Assembly: GCA_046155725.1 (NCBI GenBank)
Contig: JBJXFT010000178.1
Span: forward strand, 1 to 10,271
Direction: 5' to 3'
DNA: 10,271 nucleotides
Source of the DNA: M3007 sp046155725
GTDB lineage: Bacteria; Bacteroidota; Bacteroidia; Chitinophagales; Saprospiraceae
In this document: positions 1 to 6,513 of the stretch, piece by piece
Layout: each line of letters starts with the position of its first letter
Position numbering within the stretch: the stretch's first letter is position 1
Notes under the pieces: generated by a model
The model's database searches: none
Told to the model about the DNA's origin: nothing
Seen by the model: only the letters and a program-made list of their open reading frames with translations
Made by a program: the position numbers and the translations under genes

Positions 1-329
1 ATGGTTTCGATTTGAGTTTTTATCAGGGGTAGGTCCTGATGTATTGTCAGCCAAAGCAGATGCTCACTTGTGCCAAAATATTTGTGAATCACGATGTTGC
101 GCATTCCAATCATTTGGCGCCAAGTTACTTCGGGGTAATTCGCTCGAAGTTCAATGGTCAAATTTGTAGCAGCCTCACCGATGATCGCAAGGTGCCGAAT
201 ACAGGCTGCGAACATCATTTCATTGTGATAGAAATCCTCGAAGGTTGCTCCTTCGGTGAATTTCTGTATCAGGCGAACAGACTCCAAAATATGTTCAAGC
301 CTCGCTTTGTCCCCGATTGTCTCGCTCAT
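1..329 (-). CDS. hepT: HepT-like HEPN ribonuclease toxin (3' end beyond window)
   Basis: The reading frame opens at the ATG at 329 and stays open to the left edge, giving 109 visible residues, so only the C-terminal tip should be missing for a family of about 110-140 aa. It is all-helical in character and carries RNIVIHKY at residues 77-84, which is the RX4HXY motif of HEPN (DUF86) RNases: Arg77 and His82 are the expected catalytic pair and Tyr84 the expected modification site. In characterised MntA-HepT systems HepT cleaves RNA, and MntA silences it by adding AMP groups to that tyrosine. The start overlaps the end of the mntA-like gene by 35 bp in a different frame, so the two are probably translationally coupled. 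The family call is firm; activity is inferred. Confidence 0.88.
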   Translation of the reverse strand, partial: MSETIGDKARLEHILESVRLIQKFTEGATFEDFYHNEMMFAACIRHLAIIGEAATNLTIELRANYPEVTWRQMIGMRNIVIHKYFGTSEHLLWLTIHQDLPLIKTQIET

Positions 330-612
330 AGATCAACATTTTATCGGCTTCGATGTAAGGTTTCACATAGGGTGAAATGCCGTCGGATGAAAGCAAGTCC
401 ACCTTTTTTTTCAATAATTCTTCCAAATCTATATGCCAGCCAAAAAAGGCGATCCCGATCCGCTGGCTGTAATCCAACTCTACCAAAATATCCACGTCGC
501 TCTTACGGCCCGCCTCGCCTCGCGCGTAGGAGCCGAACAGGTAGGCTTTCAGGACGGGCTTGTCCTGAAAGTAGGCCGTGATGGCGTTGAGTTTTTGCTT
601 GGAGAGGTGCAT
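295..612 (-). CDS. mntA: MntA-like nucleotidyltransferase antitoxin
   Basis: This 105-aa protein is a minimal nucleotidyltransferase. GSYARGEAGRKSDVD at residues 27-41 is the GS-X10-DXD signature (Gly27, Ser28, Asp39, Asp41), and Asp72 in KKKVDLL fits the third metal-binding acid. In characterised pairs MntA AMPylates the active-site tyrosine of HepT and so acts as a modifying antitoxin. All the expected catalytic residues are present, so it looks functional. It starts 25 bp after the stop of the unknown gene at 638-1111 and its last 35 bp overlap the HepT start, the usual antitoxin-first order. A DNA-repair or antibiotic-modifying nucleotidyltransferase is unlikely given the length and the HEPN partner. 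Confidence 0.88.
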   Translation of the reverse strand: MHLSKQKLNAITAYFQDKPVLKAYLFGSYARGEAGRKSDVDILVELDYSQRIGIAFFGWHIDLEELLKKKVDLLSSDGISPYVKPYIEADKMLIYERDNRGQSEA

Positions 613-637
613 GATAAAATGATAAGCCTATCGCAAT

Positions 638-1111
638 CTATTGAAATTTGAATCCGCCATTTTTGCCATTAAGTGTTTGAACGCGCGCTTCAAAATCTTT
701 AAAATCTGATATTCCCAATTCTTTCGCCGATTGAAAGTTTGCCCTGGCTTCTTCGATAATCAGGTCAGGGCTTAATTCTAAATTCTGCAAAACTTCCATC
801 CAGAACCTTTTTCGGAAAGTGTCGGTGTGGCAAGGGCCGTCCTTGGTATCGGCAAACCGAGAAGCATCCACAATCAGCAACTCGTCTTCGTCAAAGCCTA
901 ATTTTTCAGCCTCGTCGGCCATTTGCTCCCTCAGTTCCCAGTTGTCAAACCAGTGCTCGCCGAAGTCATTGTCCATGGTGAACAACCGCCCAATCCATGC
1001 GTATCTTTCCCAGCCGTCCAAGCCCAAGTGTTCTGCGATGCGCTTGTATTCCTCCGTCAGCACAAAAGCATCGAGTTCTTTCAGGTGTTTGAAAATCTTG
1101 ACCTTTTTCAT
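638..1111 (-). CDS. Hypothetical protein, acidic, between nuoL and the MntA-HepT pair
   Basis: I do not recognise this family. From the chosen ATG at 1111 the protein is 157 aa, starting MKKVKIFKHL. It is soluble-looking, rich in acidic and aromatic residues, with a Trp/Tyr-rich section (GWERYAWIGRLF) in the first half and no signal peptide or membrane segment. The frame stays open to an earlier ATG at 1186, but those 25 extra codons are polar, partly encoded by the neighbouring inverted-repeat element, and look non-conserved, so 1111 is preferred. No Shine-Dalgarno is visible. The gene ends 25 bp before mntA in the same direction, so it could be a third member of that cassette or just an independent cargo gene. 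Confidence 0.7.
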   Translation of the reverse strand: MKKVKIFKHLKELDAFVLTEEYKRIAEHLGLDGWERYAWIGRLFTMDNDFGEHWFDNWELREQMADEAEKLGFDEDELLIVDASRFADTKDGPCHTDTFRKRFWMEVLQNLELSPDLIIEEARANFQSAKELGISDFKDFEARVQTLNGKNGGFKFQ

Positions 1112-1176
1112 TTTTATGCCGTTGTGCTGGTCCTCGCCGACACTATTATCATGCGTGGTTTTGGGGGGATGTTTGG

Positions 1177-1362
1177 CATCTATCATCTTGTAACCCCCGA
1201 ACTTTAGTCGGGGGCCAAAAGATGCTTCTCATCACATCTATCTTCTTTGCAAAACATCGGCATCTGCCATGTAGATGTGGATGTTTTGCAAAGATGATAG
1301 ATGTGCTTTGTGGGGTTCGCTTGGCCGCCGATTGAAAGTCGGCGGTTACAAGATGATAGATG
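1177..1362. repeat. REPIN-like nested inverted-repeat element downstream of nuoL
   Basis: A 186-bp element bounded by a perfect 19-bp inverted repeat, CATCTATCATCTTGTAACC at 1177-1195 and its complement at 1344-1362. Just inside each end is a hairpin with 7-bp stems: CCCCCGA/TCGGGGG at 1194-1214 and CCGCCGA/TCGGCGG at 1325-1345. Each is preceded, on its own strand, by GTAA. A second inverted repeat (1233-1258 with 1280-1305, 25 of 26 bases paired) lies inside. GTAA followed by a GC-rich palindrome, present twice in opposite orientation, is the layout of REP doublets (REPINs) mobilised by RAYT transposases. No transposase is present here. Confidence 0.75.
1233..1305. repeat. Inner near-perfect inverted repeat of the REPIN-like element
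   Basis: The arms 1233-1258 and 1280-1305 are 26 bp each with a single mismatch. Their outer halves repeat the AAGATGATAGATGTG sequence also found at the outer ends of the element, so the same short sequence occurs four times in alternating orientation. The loop itself contains a small stem (CATCT 1261-1265 with AGATG 1273-1277). As RNA this would form a long stable stem just downstream of nuoL. It has no T-run, so it is not a classical intrinsic terminator. Confidence 0.75.
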
Positions 1363-1371
1363 TGATGTGCC

Positions 1372-3258
1372 TCAAACCCACATCGTCAACAACAGCACCA
1401 CCACCCCCGCCACCATGCCGAGCAGGTAGTATTCGATGTTGCCGTTCTGCAGTTTTCGGAACTGGGCACCAAGCCGCTGCACCCCTGCGCCCACGCCATT
1501 TACAATTCCATCAATGCCTTGGATGTCCACGTAGTAGTGGAACATCTTGGAGAGTTTTTCCACCGGGCGCACAAAGAGGAAATCGTACATCTCATCCACG
1601 TAGAACTTGTTCGCCACCAAGCGCGTCAATCTCGATTGTGCTGCGTCGGCCACCGGGAGGCTGGATTTTTTTCCATAAACAAAGTACGACACCACGATGA
1701 TGACCAAGGCCAGGGAGGTGGTGAAAATCATCAAAGTCCATTCTGTGCTGTGTTCGAGGTGCATTTCGTTGAGCGGGATGACGGCGGAAAACCAGTGCGC
1801 CAGCCATTGTTCGTTGCCAAGGTGCAGGAAGTGCGGCGTGTTCAAAAAACCGCCCGCGATGGAAAGCACCGCAAGAATGATGAGCGGCACGGTCATCACT
1901 TTCGGGCTTTCGTGGAGGTGGTGCTGCTGCTCGCGGGTGCCACGGAATTCGCCAAAAAAAGTGACGTACAGCAAGCGGCACATATAAATCGCGGTGAACA
2001 TCGCGCCCAATCCGGCAAAACCCCACCACCATCCGCCACCGTGAGCGAAGGTGAATGCAAAGATTTCGTCTTTCGAGAAAAAGCCCGCCATCAGCGGAAA
2101 ACCCGCTATGGCAAAGGTGCCGATGAGGAACACCCAGAATGTGACGGGCATGGCTTTGCGCAGGCCGCCCATGTTGCGGATGTCCTGCTCGCCGCCCATG
2201 CCGTGTATCACGCTGCCCGCCGCGAGGAAAAGCAGGGCTTTGAAAAAGGCGTGGGTGGTGACGTGAAAGATCGCGCTGGCGTACGCGCCCATGCCGAGCG
2301 CAACGAACATCAGGCCGAGTTGCGACACGGTGGAATAGGCCAGCACTTTCTTGATGTCGTTCTGCCGCAGGCCGATGATGGCCGCGAATATGCAAGTGAT
2401 GACCCCGATGGTCGCCACAAATTGCATGGCTTCGGGAGAGAGGTTGTAGAGCGGGTGGCAACGCGCCACGAGGTACACGCCCGCCGTCACCATCGTGGCC
2501 GCGTGGATGAGCGCCGACACGGGCGTGGGGCCGGCCATGGCATCGGGCAGCCAGGTGTAGAGCGGGATTTGCGCGCTTTTGCCCATCGCGCCGATGAAAA
2601 GCAGGATGCAAATCAGCGTCACCACGCCTGCTTCCAGGCGGATAGTGGGTAGTGCGGCAAAGATGTCAGAGAAAGCGAGGCTGCCAAATGTCTGGAATAT
2701 CAGGAACATCCCGATTAACAGGCCGAGGTCGCCGATGCGGTTCATGATAAAGGCTTTTCGGGCGGCTTTTCCGAATGCTTTGTTCGTGTACCAGAACCCG
2801 ATGAGCAGGTAGGAGCAAAGCCCCACTCCTTCCCAGCCAAAAAACAGCATCAAGAAATTGTCGCCCATGACGAGCAGCAGCATCGAAAAAATGAACAGGT
2901 TGAGGTAGGCGAAGAATTTCCAAAAACCCTCGTCGTGGTGCATATAGCCGATGCTGTACACATGGATCAGGAAGCCCACACCCGTCACGATCAGCATCAT
3001 CCAGACCGAAAGATGGTCTACCAGAAAACCAAAATCGGCACTCAGGCTGCCCACGGTAAAGAAATTGTACAGCGTCACCTGAATCGGGCCAGACGCAGCC
3101 ACTTGGTTGAAGCACATCAGGCTCAGCACAAACGAAGCCAGCAAAGTGCCGCTGCCGATAAGCCCAACGAGGTTTTTGCTCAAGCGGCGGCCAAACAAGC
3201 CGTTTATGGCGAAGCCGATGAGGGGAAGGAAGGGGATGAGTGGTATGAGTGATTGCAT
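1372..3258 (-). CDS. nuoL: NADH-quinone oxidoreductase subunit L
   Basis: Complete 628-aa antiporter-like membrane subunit of complex I, normal in length. It is hydrophobic throughout, with many transmembrane helices. Hallmarks are WEGVGLCSYLLIGFW near residues 142-156 with the proton-channel Glu143, Lys227 in GAMGKSAQIP, and GPTPVSALIHAATMVTAG at 243-260. The C-terminal part contains the region expected to form the long lateral helix (HL) that braces the membrane arm. It contributes to proton pumping coupled to quinone reduction. The ATG at 3258 gives MQSLIPLIPF, the usual NuoL beginning; a TTG two codons upstream is possible but unlikely. It starts 11 bp after the nucleotidyltransferase stop. 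nuoM and nuoN are not present before the left edge. Confidence 0.98.
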   Translation of the reverse strand: MQSLIPLIPFLPLIGFAINGLFGRRLSKNLVGLIGSGTLLASFVLSLMCFNQVAASGPIQVTLYNFFTVGSLSADFGFLVDHLSVWMMLIVTGVGFLIHVYSIGYMHHDEGFWKFFAYLNLFIFSMLLLVMGDNFLMLFFGWEGVGLCSYLLIGFWYTNKAFGKAARKAFIMNRIGDLGLLIGMFLIFQTFGSLAFSDIFAALPTIRLEAGVVTLICILLFIGAMGKSAQIPLYTWLPDAMAGPTPVSALIHAATMVTAGVYLVARCHPLYNLSPEAMQFVATIGVITCIFAAIIGLRQNDIKKVLAYSTVSQLGLMFVALGMGAYASAIFHVTTHAFFKALLFLAAGSVIHGMGGEQDIRNMGGLRKAMPVTFWVFLIGTFAIAGFPLMAGFFSKDEIFAFTFAHGGGWWWGFAGLGAMFTAIYMCRLLYVTFFGEFRGTREQQHHLHESPKVMTVPLIILAVLSIAGGFLNTPHFLHLGNEQWLAHWFSAVIPLNEMHLEHSTEWTLMIFTTSLALVIIVVSYFVYGKKSSLPVADAAQSRLTRLVANKFYVDEMYDFLFVRPVEKLSKMFHYYVDIQGIDGIVNGVGAGVQRLGAQFRKLQNGNIEYYLLGMVAGVVVLLLTMWV

Positions 3259-3269
3259 GGGCAATGCCG

Positions 3270-3788
3270 TTATTTTCTTTTCTTTTTAAGTTGAGGGAGG
3301 GCAGCCGAGCCTTCCTCAACTTTCCTTTGTTCTTCTTTCAATTTTGTCAATTCACCTGCATCGGCCAAATCTTGGAGTCTGCCAGCCCTTTTTTTGGCTT
3401 CGATTAAATCATAAAACCCAATGAAATTGACCGTTATGCCATTCAAGTCAATTGCCTCCTTGCGATTGTAGCATTCTTCAAAATCAAGTCCGCTCAAATC
3501 CAAAATCAAGTCAATCCGCTTTGGCTCGCGTCCGAACTGGATGATCGTTCCGGGGTTTAAAAAGTCTTCCAACTCAAAGCCCATCTTGGAGAACCCAAAA
3601 TCTGATATGACTTTGAGCATTCGTTCCGCATTGCTTTCGCTCAGCCAAATCCAAAAATCAATGTCTTTCGTGTACCGAGGATACCCATGGTAATTCACGG
3701 CGTATCCGCCAACGACGAGGTACCGGGCCTCATGCGCGTTTAATAACTCGACAAACTCTTTGAAGTCTCTTTCGATATGAATCGGCAT
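3270..3788 (-). CDS. MNT-fold nucleotidyltransferase (DUF6036-like), putative toxin-antitoxin component
   Basis: A 172-aa protein with nucleotidyltransferase features: RYLVVGGYAVNYHG at residues 22-35 (Gly27, Gly28), TKDIDFWI with Asp42 and Asp44, and RIDLI with Asp93 as the third acid. A later K-x4-R-x2-D-x2-D pattern (Lys132, Arg137, Asp140, Asp143) is typical of this group. The last 20 residues are charged and lysine-rich. Family knowledge places such proteins near AbiEii/MenT-type enzymes, but substrate and role are unknown. Its start overlaps the small gene at 3730-3918 by 59 bp in another frame, and it ends 11 bp before nuoL. It is more AT-rich than the flanking nuo genes, which suggests later insertion between nuoK and nuoL. 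Confidence 0.82.
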   Translation of the reverse strand: MPIHIERDFKEFVELLNAHEARYLVVGGYAVNYHGYPRYTKDIDFWIWLSESNAERMLKVISDFGFSKMGFELEDFLNPGTIIQFGREPKRIDLILDLSGLDFEECYNRKEAIDLNGITVNFIGFYDLIEAKKRAGRLQDLADAGELTKLKEEQRKVEEGSAALPQLKKKRK

Positions 3789-3918
3789 AAAAACGCTTGT
3801 TTACTTCCAGCCTGAGTTTTTGCAGTTCAATCATCCTTTGAAGGGGTGTCAGCGTTAGCCAATACAGGTAATTGGCATTGTCTTCCCCAATTTTGACGAT
3901 GCGGGCTACTTTTTCCAT
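3730..3918 (-). CDS. Small basic protein, putative partner of the overlapping nucleotidyltransferase
   Basis: A 62-aa basic protein starting MEKVARIVKI at the ATG 3918. That start lies only 2 bp after the nuoK stop; a TTG at 3924, overlapping that stop, is the alternative. The protein contains a YWLTLTPLQRMIELQKLR segment and ends in an Arg/Lys-rich tail (RKRLQRVCRVIKRA). I recall similar small proteins placed directly before this type of nucleotidyltransferase, but no function is established. The 59-bp overlap with the enzyme gene implies the two are translated together and moved as one unit. It could be the antitoxin or a nucleic-acid-binding adaptor; both are inference. Confidence 0.65.
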   Translation of the reverse strand: MEKVARIVKIGEDNANYLYWLTLTPLQRMIELQKLRLEVNKRFYADSYRKRLQRVCRVIKRA

Positions 3919-3920
3919 GG

Positions 3921-4241
3921 TCAATTTCTGAGTTTGTCCAAGAGTGAAATGTCGGTTGACTTCGTGTTTCGGTAAATCATCACCAGAATGCCCAGCCCGA
4001 CCGCTGCCTCGGCAGCCGCTACGACCATGATGAAAAACACCATGATTTGCCCTTGCGCGTCAGAGAGGTAGGTGGAAAAAGCCGCCAGCAGGAGGTTCAC
4101 GGCATTGAGCATGAGCTCGATGCACATAAGCACTACGATGGCGTTGCGGCGCACGAGCACGCCGAACACGCCGATGACGAACAGCACCGTGGCATAGTAA
4201 ACGTAGTAGTCAATGGGGATGGAACGTATTGTTTCGAGCAT
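3921..4241 (-). CDS. nuoK: NADH-quinone oxidoreductase subunit K
   Basis: Complete 106-aa subunit with three transmembrane helices, the normal size for NuoK. The two membrane glutamates needed for proton transfer are present: Glu42 in CIELMLNAVNLLL and Glu78 in VVAAAEAAVGLGI, matching Glu36 and Glu72 of the E. coli protein. It sits between NuoJ and the antiporter-like subunits in the membrane arm. Its ATG at 4241 is separated from the preceding gene by 166 bp holding two hairpin repeats, so its translation is probably not coupled to nuoJ as it would be in a compact operon. A small cargo gene begins 2 bp after its stop. Confidence 0.97.
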   Translation of the reverse strand: MLETIRSIPIDYYVYYATVLFVIGVFGVLVRRNAIVVLMCIELMLNAVNLLLAAFSTYLSDAQGQIMVFFIMVVAAAEAAVGLGILVMIYRNTKSTDISLLDKLRN

Positions 4242-4284
4242 CGTTTTCGAATGAAAAATGATGAATTGTAGGAACTAGTTTGCC

Positions 4285-4308
4285 GTTGTTGGCGTCCCCG
4301 CCAACAAC
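4285..4308. repeat. Perfect 10-bp-stem hairpin repeat upstream of nuoK
   Basis: GTTGTTGGCG (4285-4294) pairs perfectly with CGCCAACAAC (4299-4308) around a TCCC loop. A degenerate copy in the opposite orientation lies at 4372-4392. With no T-run next to it, it reads as a REP-like repeat rather than an intrinsic terminator. It lies 44 bp upstream of the nuoK start. Confidence 0.7.
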
Positions 4309-4371
4309 AAGCGGAGGAGATCAATTTTAGATTTTTAAATCAGTTTGCTTCCTTAGTATTGCCTCCAGAAT

Positions 4372-4392
4372 GTTGTCGGCAGGGACACCAAC
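4372..4392. repeat. Degenerate inverted copy of the nuoK-upstream hairpin repeat
   Basis: The segment begins GTTGTCGGC and ends ACACCAAC. It matches the complement of the 4285-4308 hairpin with a few substitutions, which weaken its own stem. The two copies, in opposite orientation about 64 bp apart, resemble a REP doublet of a different sequence class from the one downstream of nuoL. Confidence 0.5.
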
Positions 4393-4407
4393 CCTAGAAG
4401 GTTAAAT

Positions 4408-4728
4408 TCAAATTTTCCTTTTAGGCAAAAGATTCCCGACCGGGTTATGTCCATGCTTCTTGTAGTAAGCGTCAATGTATTCCCTTTCGATTCGCGCCGC
4501 CTCTGCTTTTCCAGGAATGTCCGTTAACAATACTTGGGCCGCGAACTTATCAAACTCAGCTGCACGGTTCATGGCGTCGGTTTGTATTCTGACTCTTTCA
4601 GAAAGGCCATCATCTTGAATAGGGTCGTCAGAAATACCGTATTTGAAGGTGTCTGTATTTGCTTTTCTGAAAATATCGTAAAGGTGGTGAAGGTTGGGGT
4701 TGTCTAAGGCGTTTCCGTGTTTTTTCAT
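4408..4728 (-). CDS. Small GIY-YIG (URI)-like nuclease, putative toxin
   Basis: A 106-aa protein that resembles the nuclease domain found at the C-terminus of polymorphic toxins (URI/GIY-YIG type). HHLYDIF (residues 14-20) and FKYGIS (28-33) fit the two short strands bearing the GIY and YIG signatures. They are followed by Arg45/Arg47 in a helix, Glu81/Glu83 in EAARIEREYIDAY as the candidate metal-binding acid, and GHNPVGN (93-99) as the closing motif. No signal, membrane segment or delivery domain is attached, so it would act inside the cell. Its start overlaps the stop of the DUF4240-like gene as ATGA, implying coupled translation. The fold is inferred from motif layout only and the target is unknown. 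Confidence 0.55.
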   Translation of the reverse strand: MKKHGNALDNPNLHHLYDIFRKANTDTFKYGISDDPIQDDGLSERVRIQTDAMNRAAEFDKFAAQVLLTDIPGKAEAARIEREYIDAYYKKHGHNPVGNLLPKRKI

Positions 4729-5309
4729 GCGGCATCTCCGTCGTGGGTGATAAAATTGGGCCAGCCCTCCGGATTGCTACCTGTTTCGATAGGATAGGCC
4801 GAAACGTGGGTCATGAATTTTCCAAGCTGTCTTTGGTGCGCTTCACCGGGGATTCTGAGCAAGGGGCCAAACAACAAATCGTGTGGCATCTCACTAGGGT
4901 TTTCGAGTATGTGCCGGAAAAAACCGCGGCCATTGGCGACGACACAGCACCGGGTGTACAGGAATCGGTCGGCGACAAAGTCGGGGTCGTCCAGCATTTC
5001 GGTCTCACAAAAACGCTCCCCATCGAGGAGGTACAGTTTGTGCGACAGGATGTCGGCAAAGTCGTAGATGTGGCGAAGTGGGGCATTTGCTAGCGCTTCC
5101 ACAACTGGAGCAATGACGGCTTCATCATTGCCTGATTTTGCCCAATCTAATCGTGCTATCAAATCCCAAAAATCAGATTCCGCGAGGCCGCCATGCTGTG
5201 GCTCCTCGCTGAGCTCAATCTGAACGGAGGCGTTCGGATAGTGCTCTTGCAAATCGCGGAGCGTGTGCGGGCTTATGTTCCGCAGCGGATATCGAATGGT
5301 ATTTGTCAT
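4725..5309 (-). CDS. DUF4240-like protein, putative immunity or partner protein
   Basis: A 194-aa soluble protein. Residues from about 45 onward match my recollection of DUF4240: SDFWDLIARLD, a helix with the DFADILSHKLY pattern, then DRFLYTRCCVVANGRGFF and the ENPSEMPHDLLFGPLL region. DUF4240 has no established biochemical role. The first 45 residues (ISPHTLRDLQEHYPNASVQI) form a separate short segment seen in various Bacteroidota cargo proteins. The gene starts 14 bp after the nuoJ stop and overlaps the putative nuclease gene by 4 bp. That pairing suggests it protects against or regulates the nuclease. The order, partner first, is antitoxin-like rather than the usual toxin-then-immunity order. 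The function is inference. Confidence 0.6.
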   Translation of the reverse strand: MTNTIRYPLRNISPHTLRDLQEHYPNASVQIELSEEPQHGGLAESDFWDLIARLDWAKSGNDEAVIAPVVEALANAPLRHIYDFADILSHKLYLLDGERFCETEMLDDPDFVADRFLYTRCCVVANGRGFFRHILENPSEMPHDLLFGPLLRIPGEAHQRQLGKFMTHVSAYPIETGSNPEGWPNFITHDGDAA

Positions 5310-5323
5310 TTTTTACTGTTTTT

Positions 5324-5824
<501 letters not shown>

Positions 5825-5829
5825 CAATC

Positions 5830-5901
5830 ATGAATGATAAATGATGAACGATGAATGATGAATCGGAGAGCAGGCCTCGTGATTCATCATTTATCATTCA
5901 T
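5830..5901. repeat. Palindromic ATGAATG-type repeat spanning the nuoI stop and nuoJ leader
   Basis: ATGAATGATAAATGATGAA at 5830-5848 is perfectly complementary to 5883-5901 (19 bp). Between them, ATGATGAATC at 5855-5864 can instead pair with 5881-5890, so two hairpins that exclude each other are possible. The right arm includes the last codons and TGA of nuoI, and the left arm occupies the ribosome-binding region of nuoJ. Confidence 0.75.
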
Positions 5902-6444
5902 CATTAGTTGTTCGGTTAAGTGTTTCTGTCTTTTGGTTACGTCAATGCGCTTTTCGGGTTCTATTCCTTCCACGAGCAAGCCTTTGCCAAACACGAAATT
6001 CTGGCGCACATAGTCGCTCGGCACAAGGCGGTCGGTGAGGTAAATGGCATCTTTCGGGCAAGCCTCCTCGCACATTCCGCAGAAGATGCAGCGCAGCATA
6101 TTGATCTCGTACACGGCGGCGTACTTCTCCTCGCGGTAGAGATGCTCTTCGCCGCGTTCGCGTTCGGCGGCTTCCATTGTGATGGCCTCAGCGGGGCAAG
6201 CCACGGCGCAAAGCCCGCAAGCCGTGCAGTTTTCCCGACCTTGTTCGTCGCGCTTCAAAACGTGCCAGCCACGATAGACGGGCGCGAATTCGCGCTGCTC
6301 GTCTGGGTACGAGACCGTGCTGCTTTTCCGAAAAAAGTGCTTGAGCGTCGTCCACATTCCCTTTGCGATGGCGGGCAAGTAAATGCGCTCCATGAAGGTC
6401 ATTTTTTTGTTGACGACGTTTTTCGAGCGTTGAGTGAGTTGCAT
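5887..6444 (-). CDS. nuoI: NADH-quinone oxidoreductase subunit I (two [4Fe-4S] clusters)
   Basis: Complete 185-aa ferredoxin-like subunit of the complex I peripheral arm, carrying electrons through two [4Fe-4S] clusters (N6a and N6b) toward the N2 cluster and quinone. The cluster ligands are clear: CTACGLCAVACP at residues 73-84 and CIFCGMCEEACP at 119-130. The N-terminal part contains a Trp/Phe-rich amphipathic section that packs on the membrane. The ATG at 6444 gives MQLTQRSKNVV and is preceded by AGGAA at a fair spacing. A longer frame from a TTG at 6507 runs through repeats and is not favoured. The last residues (LMMNDK) and the stop are encoded by the ATGAATG-type palindromic repeat. Confidence 0.97.
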   Translation of the reverse strand: MQLTQRSKNVVNKKMTFMERIYLPAIAKGMWTTLKHFFRKSSTVSYPDEQREFAPVYRGWHVLKRDEQGRENCTACGLCAVACPAEAITMEAAERERGEEHLYREEKYAAVYEINMLRCIFCGMCEEACPKDAIYLTDRLVPSDYVRQNFVFGKGLLVEGIEPEKRIDVTKRQKHLTEQLMMNDK

Positions 6445-6452
6445 GATTCCTA

Positions 6453-6487
6453 ATTTGATAATTTGATAATGAGGGAAATTTGATAAT
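6453..6487. repeat. Short ATTTGATAAT repeats upstream of nuoI
   Basis: Three copies of ATTTGATAAT lie at 6453-6462, 6461-6470 and 6478-6487, the first two in an 8-bp tandem. They fill part of the gap between the Doc gene stop and the nuoI start. No clear promoter is associated with them. Confidence 0.65.
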
Positions 6488-6513
6488 GGGGGTAACGAGG
6501 GTTTCAAGCTTCT

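Noticed and set aside
39..581. A 180-codon plus-strand frame over the MntA-HepT region
   Set aside because: The minus strand carries clear catalytic motifs for MntA and HepT in this stretch; the plus frame has none.
1177..1362. Intrinsic terminator after nuoL
   Set aside because: The hairpins are strong but none is followed by a T-run on the transcribed strand, and the repeat layout is better explained as a REPIN-like element; partial termination is still possible.
1592..2611. A 339-codon minus-strand open frame
   Set aside because: It is an out-of-frame reading inside nuoL with Arg/His/Pro-rich composition; the nuoL frame itself is clearly the real one.
1519..2652. A 377-codon open frame on the plus strand
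   Set aside because: It lies wholly antisense to nuoL, is very rich in His, Arg, Glu and Gln with no domain pattern, and is explained by the high GC and codon bias of nuoL.
6445..6507. N-terminal extension of NuoI from a TTG codon
   Set aside because: The extra residues are encoded by ATTTGATAAT repeats and do not look like NuoI; the ATG at 6444 has a nearby AGGAA.
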